Below, piece by piece: positions 50,312-59,675 of a DNA stretch of 64,000 bases. The position numbers and the translations under genes were made by a program. Source of the stretch: Micromonospora coerulea (GTDB taxonomy: Bacteria > Actinomycetota > Actinomycetes > Mycobacteriales > Micromonosporaceae). The notes beneath the pieces are model-generated. The model was not told the DNA's origin. It ran no database searches and saw only the letters and a program-made list of their open reading frames with translations. The first letter of the stretch is position 1, and every line of letters begins with the position of its first letter. The DNA lies in assembly GCF_016598485.1 (NCBI RefSeq), contig NZ_JAEMUW010000001.1:124001-188000 (forward strand). The letters run 5' to 3'.

Positions 50312-50622
50312 GCGCCGAAGCCGAGGTCGTTGAGCAGCGGCCCGAGCCCCTGCGGCAGGGTCACCGGCTGCGCGGCGAACTGCTCCTGAAGGGCGGCCTG
50401 CAACTCGGCCCGGGCGGTGCCGAACGCCTCGCGGATCGCCGCCGCCAGGTCCTCGGAGGGCAGCCGCATGACCCGCGGGTCGAGGTCGAGGGCGAGCAGG
50501 TCACCGGTGCCGTCCAGCTCGACGTGCACGAGGCCACCCGCCGCGTCGCCGGCAGCCCGGACGGCGGTGAGGCGGCCCAACGGGCCGTCCGGTCGGTCGT
50601 ACTGGTCGGTCACTGTGGCCAC
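50251..50622 (-). CDS. YbaB/EbfC-like protein with probable frameshift near its end
   Basis: Protein of 123 codons as it stands. The first 104 residues are a plausible YbaB/EbfC-type DNA-binding or type VII-associated small protein (VHVELDGTGDLLALDLDPRVMRLPSEDLAAAIREAF then a long amphipathic helix). After GFGA the frame becomes QRPRCCRTRWRRTARTSSC, a composition typical of a wrong frame. Another frame carries sensible sequence onward from about 50311. Start is GTG 50622 or 50613. It is convergent with the upstream small gene. Confidence 0.6.
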   Translation of the reverse strand: MATVTDQYDRPDGPLGRLTAVRAAGDAAGGLVHVELDGTGDLLALDLDPRVMRLPSEDLAAAIREAFGTARAELQAALQEQFAAQPVTLPQGLGPLLNDLGFGAQRPRCCRTRWRRTARTSSC

Positions 50623-50804
50623 CCCGTTCCCGGTCGACTGTGGCGGGACCTGGACCGGCCACGCCCCGCCGGAAGCCTAGCGATCGCCGGTCGCCGGGGT
50701 GGCCCCGCCGCCGAGGCACCCGGTGCGACCTGCGTCGCAATGGCGCTGACCGGCGGGAATTGGGATGCGTGACGCGGTCGTCGCCGCCTAGCGTCGCAGG
50801 CGTC

Positions 50805-52511
50805 ATGCGCTTCGAACCCGCCGGCGATCCCGGCACCCCCGACGCCCGGTCCGCCACCCGCTACCTGGTGTGGCTGGCCGGCCGGCACCCGTTCCTCTTC
50901 ACCGCCGGCATCGGGCTGGGCATCGCCTGGATGGTCGCCCAGGCGCTGATGCCGGCCGCCGTGGGCCGGGCGATCGACGCCGGCCTCGCCCACCGCGACC
51001 CGGACGCCCTGCTGACCTGGGGCGCCGTGCTGCTGGGGCTGGGCGTGTTCCAGGCGGTGGCCGGGATCCTGCGGCACCGCTGCGCGGTGCACAACTGGCT
51101 GGCCGCCGCGTACCGGACCGTGCAGGTGACCGTCGAGGCCACCAACCGGCTGGGCGCCGCGCTGCCGCGCCGGGTCGCCGCCGGCGAGGTGGTGAGCATC
51201 GGTACGGCCGACATCGAGCACATCGGCAGCGCCGTCGACATCACCGCGCGGGGCGCCGGTTCGATCGTCGCCGTCGTCACGGTCGCGGTGATCCTGCTGG
51301 ACGCCTCGGTGCCGCTCGGGCTGGTGGTGGTGCTCGGCGTACCGCTGCTGATGGGCCTGGTCGGGCTGCTGATCCGGCCGCTGCACCGGCAGCAGCAGGC
51401 GTACCGGGACTCGGAGGGGCGGCTGACCGCCCGGGCCGGGGACATCGTCTCCGGGCTGCGGGTGCTGCGCGGCGTGGGCGGCGAGCCGCTGCTCTCCGCG
51501 CGGTACCGGGCGCAGTCCCAGGCGCTGCGCGCGGACGGCCTCCGGGTGGCCCGGGTCGAGTCGCTGCTGGAGGCGGCCCAGGTGCTGCTCCCCGGCGCGT
51601 TCGTGGTGCTGGTGACCTGGCTCGGGGCGCGGTTCGCGCTGCGCGGTGAGATCAGCGCCGGCCAGCTCGTCGCCTTCTACGGCTACACCGCCTTCCTGAT
51701 CAGCCCGCTGCGCAACCTCACCGAGGCGGCCGACAAGCTGACCCGGGGGCATGTCGCCGCCCGGCGGGTGGTCCGGCTGCTCCGGCTCACCCCGGAACTG
51801 GTCGACCCGCCCCGCCCGGCGACGCTGCCCGCCGGACCGGGCGAACTGGTCGACGTCCAGTCCGGGCTGGTGCTGCGGCCGGGGCGGCTCACCGCGCTGG
51901 CCGCGACGGCGCCGGAGGACGCGGCGACGATCGCCGACCGGCTCGGCCGGTTCGTCGACGGCGACGTGACGCTGCACGGCGTACCGCTGCGGGACCTGGC
52001 GGTGGCGACGGTGCGCGAGCGGATCGTGGTGGCCGACAACGACGCGCATCTCTTCACCGGCCCGCTCCGGTCGGAGCTGGACCCGCACGACGCGGCCGGC
52101 CGCGACGCGGTCGAGGCGGCCCTGGTGGCGGCGAGCGCGACGGACATCGTCGACGCCCTGCCCGACGGCTTGGCGGGCCAGGTGGCCGAGCGAGGCCGGG
52201 AGTTCTCCGGCGGGCAGCGGCAGCGGCTGCGGCTGGCCCGCGCGCTGGTCGCCGACCCGGAGACGCTGGTGCTGGTGGAGCCGACCAGCGCGGTGGACGC
52301 GCACACCGAGGCGAGGATCGCCGACCGGCTGAGCGCGGCCCGGCGGGGGCGGACCACCCTGGTCTGCACCACCAGCCCGCTCGTGCTGGGCCGGGCCGAG
52401 CACGTGGTCTTCGTGGAGGACGGCAAGGTGGTGGCCGAGGGCCGGCACGACGAGCTGCTCGCCGCGGAGCCGCGCTACGCGGCCACGGTGAGCCGGGAGG
52501 AGGAGCGATGA
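50805..52511 (+). CDS. ABC exporter half-transporter with degenerate Walker motifs
   Basis: Half-transporter of 568 residues: a six-helix exporter domain (about residues 20-320) and a nucleotide-binding domain. The P-loop position reads LAATAPEDAATIADRL (around residue 365), lacking the Gly/Lys/Ser of Walker A. Walker B is LVLVEPTSAVD, with Val replacing the Asp next to the catalytic Glu. The ABC signature FSGGQRQRLRLARAL is intact. It is therefore the non-catalytic half of a heterodimer with the next gene. ATG 50805 follows TAGCGT at 50789-50794. Substrate unknown (drug or lipid type). Overlaps the partner gene as ATGA. Confidence 0.88.
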   Translation: MRFEPAGDPGTPDARSATRYLVWLAGRHPFLFTAGIGLGIAWMVAQALMPAAVGRAIDAGLAHRDPDALLTWGAVLLGLGVFQAVAGILRHRCAVHNWLAAAYRTVQVTVEATNRLGAALPRRVAAGEVVSIGTADIEHIGSAVDITARGAGSIVAVVTVAVILLDASVPLGLVVVLGVPLLMGLVGLLIRPLHRQQQAYRDSEGRLTARAGDIVSGLRVLRGVGGEPLLSARYRAQSQALRADGLRVARVESLLEAAQVLLPGAFVVLVTWLGARFALRGEISAGQLVAFYGYTAFLISPLRNLTEAADKLTRGHVAARRVVRLLRLTPELVDPPRPATLPAGPGELVDVQSGLVLRPGRLTALAATAPEDAATIADRLGRFVDGDVTLHGVPLRDLAVATVRERIVVADNDAHLFTGPLRSELDPHDAAGRDAVEAALVAASATDIVDALPDGLAGQVAERGREFSGGQRQRLRLARALVADPETLVLVEPTSAVDAHTEARIADRLSAARRGRTTLVCTTSPLVLGRAEHVVFVEDGKVVAEGRHDELLAAEPRYAATVSREEER

Positions 52512-54256
52512 GCGCCGCGCTGCCGGTCGCCGACGCCGACCAGGTCCGCCGGTACGCCCGCACGCTGGTCCGCCGGCACCCGCGCGGCCTGGCCGTGGCG
52601 CTCGGGCTGCACGCCCTCGCCGCGGCGGCCGGCCTGGTGGCGCCCCGGCTGCTGGGTGACCTGGTGGAGGGGATCTCGCGGGGGGTTGCGGCGGTCACCG
52701 TCGACCGGGTCGCGCTGGCTATCGCCGGGTTCGTGGTGGTCCAGTCGGTGCTGGTCCGGTTCGCCCACCTGGCCTCGGCCCGGCTCGGCGAGCGGGTGCT
52801 CGCCGAGCTGCGCGAGGACTTCGTCGACCGGGTGCTCGCCCTGCCGCTGTCCACGGTGGAGCGGGCCGGCACCGGTGACCTGCTCACCCGCACCTCGCGG
52901 GACGTCTCGGCGCTGTCCCGCACGGTCCGGTTCGCGGTACCGGAGACGCTGATCGCGGTGCTGACGGTCGTGCTGGTCCTCGGCGCGCTGCTGCTGACCG
53001 GTCCGCTGCTGGCGCTGCCCTGCCTGCTCGCGGTCCCGGTGCTCTGGGCCGGCACCCGCTGGTACCTGCGCCGCGCCCCCGAGGGCTACCTGCGGGAGAA
53101 CGCCGCCTACTCGGACATCACCGACGGGATCAGCGAGACGGTGGCGGGGGCGCGCACCACCGAGGCGCTGCGCCAGCAGGCCCGCCGGCGGGCCCGCAGC
53201 GACGCCGACATCCGGCGGTCGTACGCCGCCGAGCGCTACACCCTCCGCCTGCGTACCGTGTTCTTCCCGATCGCGGAGATCGGGTACGTCGTGCCGGTGG
53301 TCGCCACCCTGGTGATCGGCGGCTGGTTCCACCTGCGGGGCTGGGCCAGCCTCGGTCAGGTCACCGCGGCCACCCTCTACGTGCAGCAGCTGGTGGACCC
53401 GATCGACCGGCTGCTCTCCTGGCTGGACGAGCTCCAGGTCGGCGGCGCCTCGATGGCCCGGCTGCTCGGGGTGGCCGCCGACGGGGCGCCGGCACCGGCG
53501 ACGCCCGCCGCGCCCGTCCCGCCGGGCGGGGAGCGTCGGCTCGCCGCCCGCGACGTCCGGTACGCCTACCGGGAGGGCCACGACGTGCTGCACGGGGTGA
53601 CCCTGGTGCCCCGGCCGGGGGAGAAGCTGGCCATGGTCGGCCCGTCCGGCGCGGGGAAGTCCACCCTGGGTCGGTTGCTGGCCGGGGTGCACGCGCCGCG
53701 CTCCGGCGCGGTGACGGTGGACGGTCGGCCGCTGGCCGAGCTGCCCCTGGCCGAGCTGCGCAGCCACGTCGCGCTGGTCAGCCAGGAGCACCACGTCTTC
53801 ATCGGCACCGTGGCGGAGAACGTGGCGATGGTCCGGCCGGCGGCGGACGACGCCGAGGTCCGGGCCGCGCTGGCCGCTGTCGACGCGCTGGGCTGGGCGG
53901 AGGCGCTGCCGGCAGGGCTGGCCACCCAGGTCGGTTCGGGCGGGCACCCGCTCACCCCGGCGCAGGCCCAGCAGCTCGCGCTGGCCCGGCTGGTCCTCGC
54001 CGACCCGCACACCCTGGTGCTGGACGAGGCCACCTCGTTGATCGACCCGCACGCCGCGCGGGAACTGGAACGCTCCCTCGCCGCCGTGTTGCAGGGGCGG
54101 ACGGTGATCGCGATCGCGCACCGGCTCTTCTCCGCGCACGACGCGGACCGGGTGGCGGTGGTGGAGGACGGCCGGATCACCGAGCTGGGCTCGCACGACG
54201 AGCTGGTCGCCGCGGGTGGCTCGTACGCCGCCCTGTGGCGGTCCTGGCACGGCTGA
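52508..54256 (+). CDS. ABC exporter half-transporter, catalytic half
   Basis: Partner half-transporter of 582 residues with an N-terminal exporter membrane domain and C-terminal ATPase. Walker A GPSGAGKST (about residue 377), Walker B LVLDEATSLIDP (about 502) and the switch IAHR are intact. The signature is degraded to LTPAQAQQLALARL instead of LSGGQ. Combined with the first half, only one composite ATP site (this Walker A/B with the partner's FSGGQ) can be fully active; the other site lacks both components. Expected to act as a heterodimeric exporter in the cytoplasmic membrane. Confidence 0.9.
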   Translation: MSAALPVADADQVRRYARTLVRRHPRGLAVALGLHALAAAAGLVAPRLLGDLVEGISRGVAAVTVDRVALAIAGFVVVQSVLVRFAHLASARLGERVLAELREDFVDRVLALPLSTVERAGTGDLLTRTSRDVSALSRTVRFAVPETLIAVLTVVLVLGALLLTGPLLALPCLLAVPVLWAGTRWYLRRAPEGYLRENAAYSDITDGISETVAGARTTEALRQQARRRARSDADIRRSYAAERYTLRLRTVFFPIAEIGYVVPVVATLVIGGWFHLRGWASLGQVTAATLYVQQLVDPIDRLLSWLDELQVGGASMARLLGVAADGAPAPATPAAPVPPGGERRLAARDVRYAYREGHDVLHGVTLVPRPGEKLAMVGPSGAGKSTLGRLLAGVHAPRSGAVTVDGRPLAELPLAELRSHVALVSQEHHVFIGTVAENVAMVRPAADDAEVRAALAAVDALGWAEALPAGLATQVGSGGHPLTPAQAQQLALARLVLADPHTLVLDEATSLIDPHAARELERSLAAVLQGRTVIAIAHRLFSAHDADRVAVVEDGRITELGSHDELVAAGGSYAALWRSWHG

Positions 54257-54294
54257 CGGCACGCCGGCCCCCGCGGGGCCCCCGGCGACGGGCG

Positions 54295-55035
54295 TCAGTT
54301 GCGGCGCAGGATGCGGTAGGTGGCGATGCCGCCGGTGCCGAGGGCGATGAGGAAGACCAGCCAGACGACGGTGGTGCTGACCTCGGTGCGGCCGCCGCTG
54401 CCGACGTTGGCCGCGGCCGCGGCGACCAGCGAGTCGCTCTGCGCCGGGGGCAGCGCGGCGGGGGGCAGCTGTTGCCAGCGGACCAGCCCGGTGCTCTCCA
54501 GCATCGCCATGTGGTCGGTGACGAACTTGTTGGCCTCGTCGGCGAGCTTGCGCACGGTGGCGTCCCGGGTGCTGGCCCGTACCGCCCCGATCACCGGGAA
54601 GATCTTGCCGTGGGCGACCCGGAGCCGGGTGACGAAGATCTGGTCGAAGCGGGTGCCGGTCGCGTTCTGCATCTCGCCCAGCCACCCCTTCTGCTCGCTG
54701 GTCGGGTCGGTCGGCAGGGTGGCGCCCAGCTTGTTGGCGGCGTCCACCACGAGCTGGTCGAGGACGCCGTGCTGCCGGGCGATCTCCGCCCCGATCTCGC
54801 GTACCCGCGGCGACCGGCCCTTCTCGGCGGCCAGCTGCCCGGCCGGCATCTCCCAGAGCCCGGCCAGCCGTACCCCGTTGAGCAGGGTCATGTCGGCGGC
54901 GTTCAGTTGCGATCCGGGCGCGGCCAAAGCGGTGCCGGGAAGGACGCCGAGCCCCGCGACGAGCGTGATGAGCAGCAGCGCCACCCGGTGGGTCCGGTGC
55001 GCTGGCCGGCGGCGTGCGGATTCCAGCGGTGCCAT
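54295..55035 (-). CDS. DUF4142 protein with signal peptide and C-terminal membrane anchor
   Basis: A 246-residue exported protein. A signal peptide with a basic start and hydrophobic core (VALLLITLVAGLGVLPGTALA) ends around Ala-Ala-Pro. A helical DUF4142 domain follows (GLWEMPAGQLAAEKG, VREIGAEIARQHGVLDQLV, DHMAMLESTGL), of the ferritin-like helical type. The C-terminus has a single membrane helix (VVWLVFLIALGTGGIATYRIL) and a short basic tail. The DUF4142 role is unknown. GAGGAGG lies ten bases before the ATG. Confidence 0.85.
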   Translation of the reverse strand: MAPLESARRRPAHRTHRVALLLITLVAGLGVLPGTALAAPGSQLNAADMTLLNGVRLAGLWEMPAGQLAAEKGRSPRVREIGAEIARQHGVLDQLVVDAANKLGATLPTDPTSEQKGWLGEMQNATGTRFDQIFVTRLRVAHGKIFPVIGAVRASTRDATVRKLADEANKFVTDHMAMLESTGLVRWQQLPPAALPPAQSDSLVAAAAANVGSGGRTEVSTTVVWLVFLIALGTGGIATYRILRRN

Positions 55036-55166
55036 CGTTGCGGTGCCTCCTCGGTCCGGACCGAACGCGTGTGTCGCCGGGCGGCCGCACCTCGCCGGCC
55101 GCCCGTTCGGACACTGGTACGGATCACCGGCGCGATCGGTTCACCGGGGGCCGACAGCCCTCGTGG

Positions 55167-56351
55167 TCAGGAGGCGTCGAGCGGATCCGCGAGCAGCCGC
55201 TCGAAGGCCAGCTCGGCCGCCCCGATCAGCGCGGCGTCGTTGCCTAGTTGCGGGGTGCGCAGCCGGACGTGCTCCAGGCACGCCGAGAGCGCGACCGAGT
55301 TGAGCCGGCTGCGCACCTGCGCCGCCGCGGCGAGGTACAGGTCCCGCATCGTCCCACCGAAGATCACCATCTCCGGATTGAAGAGGTTGACCAGGTTCCC
55401 CACGCCGAAGCCCAGCCAGTCGCCGACCTGCCGGACCGCCGTCTGGGCGCGGGCATCACCGCGGTCGGCGGCGTCGAAGACCGCCAGCACCGCCTCCCGG
55501 CCGAACGCCTCCGGCCGGTCGGCGGCCTTGAGCAGGGCGTACTCCCCGATCTCGGTCTCCCAGCAGCCACGGGACCCGCACTCGCAGGGGGAGCCGTGCC
55601 GGTTGACCACCATATGGCCCACCTCGCCGCCGTAGCCGCCGTGCCCGGTCAGCCGACGGCCGCCGGCGATGATGCCGGCGCCCACGCCGACGTCCCCGTA
55701 CAGGTAGATGACGTTGTCGCAGCCGGCCGCGGCACCGCGGGCGTGTTCGGCGAACGCGCAGACGTCGGCCACGTTGGCCACCACCACGGGCGTGTCCGCG
55801 CCCAGCTCGGTGGCGAGGGTGGCGCCGATCGGCTCGTTCACCCAGCCCGCGTGGGGGCTGAGCCGGACGAGGCCGTCCTCACGGCGCACCATGCCGCAGA
55901 CCGCGATTCCGGCGCCGACGCCGATCGTCCCCGGCGGCACCGCCCGCCGCATCTCCTTGAGCGCCCCGGCCAGCAGCGGCGCGGTCTCCGCGGCGACCAG
56001 CCCGCGCGGCCGGCCCAGCTCGCGGCGGTCGAGCACGACACCGCCGAGCCCGATCCGGGCGGCCTGCAACCGGTCCACCTCGATGCTGAACGCCCAGGCG
56101 TGGACCCGGGCCGACTCGGGCCGGACGACCAGCGACGGCCGCCCGGCGCCCCGCCCGCGCTGCTTCGGGATCGCCTCGCTGACCAGGCCGGCGCTGGCCA
56201 GGTCGGCGGTCAACGCACCGATGGTGCTGCGGTTGAGCCCGAGGGCGGTGGTGAGTTCGGCCCGCGACATGGCGCCGCGGAGGTGGACGTGGCGCAGCAG
56301 CGCACCGAGATTCTGCCGGCGAATCTCCTCCTGGCTCGGCCCCGTGCGCAT
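55167..56351 (-). CDS. ROK-family transcriptional regulator of the sugar operon
   Basis: Repressor of the ROK type, 394 residues. The N-terminal winged helix (MSRAELTTALGLNRSTIGALTADLASAGLVSE) binds DNA. A sugar-kinase-like ROK domain follows (GVGAGIAVCGMV, DVGVGAGIIAGGRRLTGHGGYGGEVGHM) with the zinc-binding CECGSRGCWE motif. It is the last gene of the operon binding protein-ATPase-permease-regulator, eight bases after the permease, so it probably represses the operon in response to the imported sugar. Confidence 0.9.
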   Translation of the reverse strand: MRTGPSQEEIRRQNLGALLRHVHLRGAMSRAELTTALGLNRSTIGALTADLASAGLVSEAIPKQRGRGAGRPSLVVRPESARVHAWAFSIEVDRLQAARIGLGGVVLDRRELGRPRGLVAAETAPLLAGALKEMRRAVPPGTIGVGAGIAVCGMVRREDGLVRLSPHAGWVNEPIGATLATELGADTPVVVANVADVCAFAEHARGAAAGCDNVIYLYGDVGVGAGIIAGGRRLTGHGGYGGEVGHMVVNRHGSPCECGSRGCWETEIGEYALLKAADRPEAFGREAVLAVFDAADRGDARAQTAVRQVGDWLGFGVGNLVNLFNPEMVIFGGTMRDLYLAAAAQVRSRLNSVALSACLEHVRLRTPQLGNDAALIGAAELAFERLLADPLDAS

Positions 56352-56359
56352 CAGCGGGC

Positions 56360-57625
56360 TCAGCGGTTCCCGGTCGCGGCGGCCCGACGCCGGGACAGCG
56401 CGTCGACCCCGGCGGCCAGCAGCAGCACCAGCCCGGTGAACAGGTACTTCACCCCGGAACTGGCGTCCATCAGCCCCATCCCGTTGTCGATCACCGCGAC
56501 CACCGCGCCGCCGAGCACGGCGTCGACCACCCGGCCCTTGCCGCCGAAGAGGCTGGTCCCGCCGATCACCGCCGCGCCGACCGCGTACAGCAGGACGTCG
56601 CTGCCGCCGGTGGTGGCGTCCACCGAGCTGAACCGGCTGGCCGCCACGATGCCGCCGACCGCGGCCATCGAGGAGCAGATCACGAAGACCGAGATCCGGA
56701 TCCGGTCGACGCTGATGCCGGCCCGGTGGGCGGCCTCCCGGTTCCCGCCGACCGCCTGCAGGTGCCGCCCGTACGCCGTGCGGGACAGCACGAAGCTGAG
56801 CGCGACGAACAGCACCGCGATCAGCGGCACCACGACCGGCATGCCGCGGTTCGAGCTGATCAGGCTGTTCAGGCTGCGCTCCACGTTGAGCACGTACACG
56901 GCGGCGCCGACGACCGCGGCGAGGCCGCCGATCCGGATCAGCACCACCGACAGCGGATCGGTCGCCAGGTCCCGGGTCCGCCGGGTGTGGTACCGGCGCA
57001 GCTGGGTGACGCCGTACCCGGCGACGGCGACCGCGGCCAGCAGCCAGCCGACCAGCGGCGACAGGTTCCGGTTCTCGATCGCGACGATGGGGGCGGCCTG
57101 CACCGCGACGGTGGTGCCGCCCTTGATCAGCATCAGCATGATGCCCTGGAAGGCGAGGAACGCGGCGAGCGTGACCACGAAGGACGGGATGCCGACCTTG
57201 GCCACCAGGAAGCCGAGCACCAGCCCGATGGCCGCACCGGTGGCCAGCGCGGCGGTGGTGGCCAGGTACCAGGGCCAGCCCTGGAGGGTGAGCAGGTTGG
57301 CCAGCACGGCCGCGCAGACCCCGCTGGCGAAGCCCGCGGAGAGGTCGATCTCGCCCAGCAGCAGAACGAACACCAGCCCCATCGCGATCAGCACGACGGC
57401 CGCACCCTGGGTGAACAGGTTCGCGAAGTTGCCGGCGGTGAGGAAGTTGGGCCGCAGCACCGAGAAGAACGCGCAGAGCACGACCAGGCCGAGGATCGCC
57501 GGCAGGGCACCCATGTCGCCGCCCCGCAGGCGGGCGAGGTAGCTGCGCACGTGGCCGTCGAGGGTGGTCCGGGCGGGGACGGCCGACCAGGTCTCCGGGT
57601 GGTCCGTCCGAGATTGCGTGATCAT
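56360..57625 (-). CDS. Sugar ABC transporter permease (RbsC/XylH/FrcC-like)
   Basis: Membrane subunit of a carbohydrate uptake transporter of the CUT2 class, 421 residues with about ten helices. Signatures are NLFTQGAAVVLIAMGLVFVLLLGEIDLSAGFASG, VTLAAFLAFQG, a long insertion with LATDPLSVVLIRIGG, and the C-terminal GAAVIGGTSLFGGKGRVVDAVLGGAVVAVIDNGMGL. The length and the insertion are closer to the XylH type than to ribose permeases. ATG overlaps the stop of the ATPase gene as ATGA. Sugar could be xylose or a related pentose or hexose; not decidable here. Confidence 0.9.
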   Translation of the reverse strand: MITQSRTDHPETWSAVPARTTLDGHVRSYLARLRGGDMGALPAILGLVVLCAFFSVLRPNFLTAGNFANLFTQGAAVVLIAMGLVFVLLLGEIDLSAGFASGVCAAVLANLLTLQGWPWYLATTAALATGAAIGLVLGFLVAKVGIPSFVVTLAAFLAFQGIMLMLIKGGTTVAVQAAPIVAIENRNLSPLVGWLLAAVAVAGYGVTQLRRYHTRRTRDLATDPLSVVLIRIGGLAAVVGAAVYVLNVERSLNSLISSNRGMPVVVPLIAVLFVALSFVLSRTAYGRHLQAVGGNREAAHRAGISVDRIRISVFVICSSMAAVGGIVAASRFSSVDATTGGSDVLLYAVGAAVIGGTSLFGGKGRVVDAVLGGAVVAVIDNGMGLMDASSGVKYLFTGLVLLLAAGVDALSRRRAAATGNR

Positions 57626-58428
57626 TCCAGGCCCCCCACTGTCCCGTTGCGTCGGCGACCGCCGTCGTTCCTGCCGTTGGCGCCGAGCGAGTCGCTGCGC
57701 CCGGACGTGATCAGCTCGACCACCTGGGCGTGCGTGACGTCGGTGGTCCGCACCTGGGCGACCATCTGACCCAGGTAGAGCGTCGCGATCCGGTCGGAGA
57801 CGGCGAAGACGTCGTTCATGTTGTGCGAGATGAGGACGACCGCCAGCCCGTTGTCGGCGAGCCGCCGGACCAGTTCGAGGACCTGGGCGGTCTGCGCCAC
57901 GCCGAGGGCCGCCATCGGCTCGTCGAGGATGACCAGCCGGCTGTTCCAGAGCACCGCCTTGGCGATCGCCACCGTCTGCCGTTGACCGCCGGACAGGCTG
58001 GACACGTGCTGGCGCAGGGAGCCGATCGTCCGGACCGAGAGCTCGGCGAGGGTCCGGGCCGCCAGTTCCTCCATGGTCGGCTCGTCGAGCACCAGGCCCG
58101 AGCGCCGCTCCCGGCCGAGGAACATGTTCTGCACGATGTCGAGGTTGTCGCAGAGCGCGAGGTCCTGGTAGACCACGTCGATGCCGAGACCGGCGGCGTC
58201 CCGGGGACCGTTGATGGTCACCGGCCGTCCCTCGAAGAAGAACTCGCCGGCGTCGGTGCCGTAGATGCCGCTGATGCACTTGACCAGGGTCGACTTTCCG
58301 GCGCCGTTGTCGCCGACCAGCGCGGTCACCTCGCCCGGGTACACCGCGAAGTCGACGTCGCGGAGCACCTGCACGGGACCGAAGCTCTTGTCGACTCCAC
58401 GCAGCTCCAACAGGGGTGTCTCGGACAC
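57622..58428 (-). CDS. Sugar ABC transporter ATPase with a single nucleotide-binding domain (FrcA type)
   Basis: ATPase subunit of 268 residues. Walker A GDNGAGKSTL, ABC signature LSGGQRQTVAIAKAV, Walker B LVILDEPMAALG and the ISHNMNDVF switch are present. It has one nucleotide-binding domain, whereas RbsA, XylG and AraG have two in about 500 residues, so a homodimer of the FrcA type is expected. AAGGAG precedes the GTG at 58428. It lies between the binding-protein and permease genes of the operon. Confidence 0.9.
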   Translation of the reverse strand: MSETPLLELRGVDKSFGPVQVLRDVDFAVYPGEVTALVGDNGAGKSTLVKCISGIYGTDAGEFFFEGRPVTINGPRDAAGLGIDVVYQDLALCDNLDIVQNMFLGRERRSGLVLDEPTMEELAARTLAELSVRTIGSLRQHVSSLSGGQRQTVAIAKAVLWNSRLVILDEPMAALGVAQTAQVLELVRRLADNGLAVVLISHNMNDVFAVSDRIATLYLGQMVAQVRTTDVTHAQVVELITSGRSDSLGANGRNDGGRRRNGTVGGLE

Positions 58429-58493
58429 GGGTGTCTCCTTACTGGGTGTCCGGATGCCGGTTCGCCGGTCCGGGCCGGCCGGCCGCGGCCGGC

Positions 58494-59582
58494 TCAGCTG
58501 ATGCCCGCCCGGGCGCAGAGCGCGGCGTACTCCGCGGTGCACACGTCGGCCTTGTCGACGAAGCCGTCGGCGATGACGTTCTTCACGGTGTCCTTGGTGA
58601 TCGGTTCCGCGCCCAGCAGCACGGCGGGCACGTCCCGGCCGCCCTGGGGGTCGTGGAACCGCTGCTCGGTCTTCTTCCGCTCGCCCCGGGCCAGGCCGAT
58701 CACCAGGTCGGCGGCGGCCTCGGCCTCCGCCTTGATCGGCTTGTACACGGTCATGCACTGGTCGCCGGCGAGGATGTGCCGCAGGGCCTGGGCGTCGGCG
58801 TCCTGGCCGGTGACCGGGACGCGCCCGTTGAGCTTGTTCTTCCGCAGCACCGAGATGACCGCGTTGGCCAGCCCGTCGTTGGCGGCGACGACGCCGTCGA
58901 TCCGGCCGTTCGTCTGGGTCAGCATCTGCTCGAAGATCGTGCCACCGGTGGTGTTGTTCCAGCCGGGCACGTCCTGGTCGGGGCCGGCGACGTACTGACG
59001 CGCGGCGTACTTCGGCTTCAGGACCGAGTCGTAGCCCTCCTTGAACTGGGCCGCGTTGTTGTCGGTCGGCGCGCCGTTCAGCTCCGCGATCACCGGGCGC
59101 CGTACGCCCCGGTCGGCGAGGCAGGTGACCAGGCCCTCGCCCATCATCCGGCCGACGGCGACGTTGTCGAAGCTGACGTAGTACTGCGCGGAGCCGCCGA
59201 GGGTGGGCCGGTCGTAGTCGATGGTGGCGACGCCGCGCTGGGTGGCCTTGTCCAGGACCGCCTTGCCGGTGCCCGAGTCCAGGTTGGTGATCATCAGTAC
59301 GGTCACCCCGTTCGTGATCATCTGCTCGGCGATGGTCACGAAGCGCGCCTTGTCGTTCTGGGCGTTCTGGATGTCGTACTCCACGCCGGCGGCCTTGAAC
59401 GCCGCCTCCAGGTACTTGCGGTCGGCGGTCTCCCAGCGATTCGACGAGGCGCTGTCGGGCAGGATCACGCCGATCTTCGCTCTGGGCTGGCTCCCGGCAG
59501 CGTCGCCGGCGGCGTCGCAGGCGGTCAGGCTCCCCGCGGTCAGCACACCGACCGCGGCGAGGGTGAGGATCCCTCTGCGCAT
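58494..59582 (-). CDS. Sugar ABC transporter substrate-binding lipoprotein (XylF-like)
   Basis: Periplasmic-binding-protein type I receptor for a sugar, 362 residues. The lipoprotein signal ends LTAC (Cys22). The first strand pair (IGVILPDSASSNRWETADRKYLEAAFKAAG) and MITNLDSGTGKAVLDKATQRGVATIDYDRPTLGGSAQYYVSFDN match the XylF group. AAAGGA is nine bases upstream of the ATG. It is the first gene of the operon, whose upstream region (59583-59804) contains repeated TTGTT elements. Confidence 0.9.
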   Translation of the reverse strand: MRRGILTLAAVGVLTAGSLTACDAAGDAAGSQPRAKIGVILPDSASSNRWETADRKYLEAAFKAAGVEYDIQNAQNDKARFVTIAEQMITNGVTVLMITNLDSGTGKAVLDKATQRGVATIDYDRPTLGGSAQYYVSFDNVAVGRMMGEGLVTCLADRGVRRPVIAELNGAPTDNNAAQFKEGYDSVLKPKYAARQYVAGPDQDVPGWNNTTGGTIFEQMLTQTNGRIDGVVAANDGLANAVISVLRKNKLNGRVPVTGQDADAQALRHILAGDQCMTVYKPIKAEAEAAADLVIGLARGERKKTEQRFHDPQGGRDVPAVLLGAEPITKDTVKNVIADGFVDKADVCTAEYAALCARAGIS

Positions 59583-59675
59583 GTGCACGGTTCCTTTCGA
59601 GGGAGACGGAACTCGAGGGGGAGCGTGAAGGGGAGGTACGCGCCGGTGGGCTGCCGCATGCCGCCTCACCTGCGA

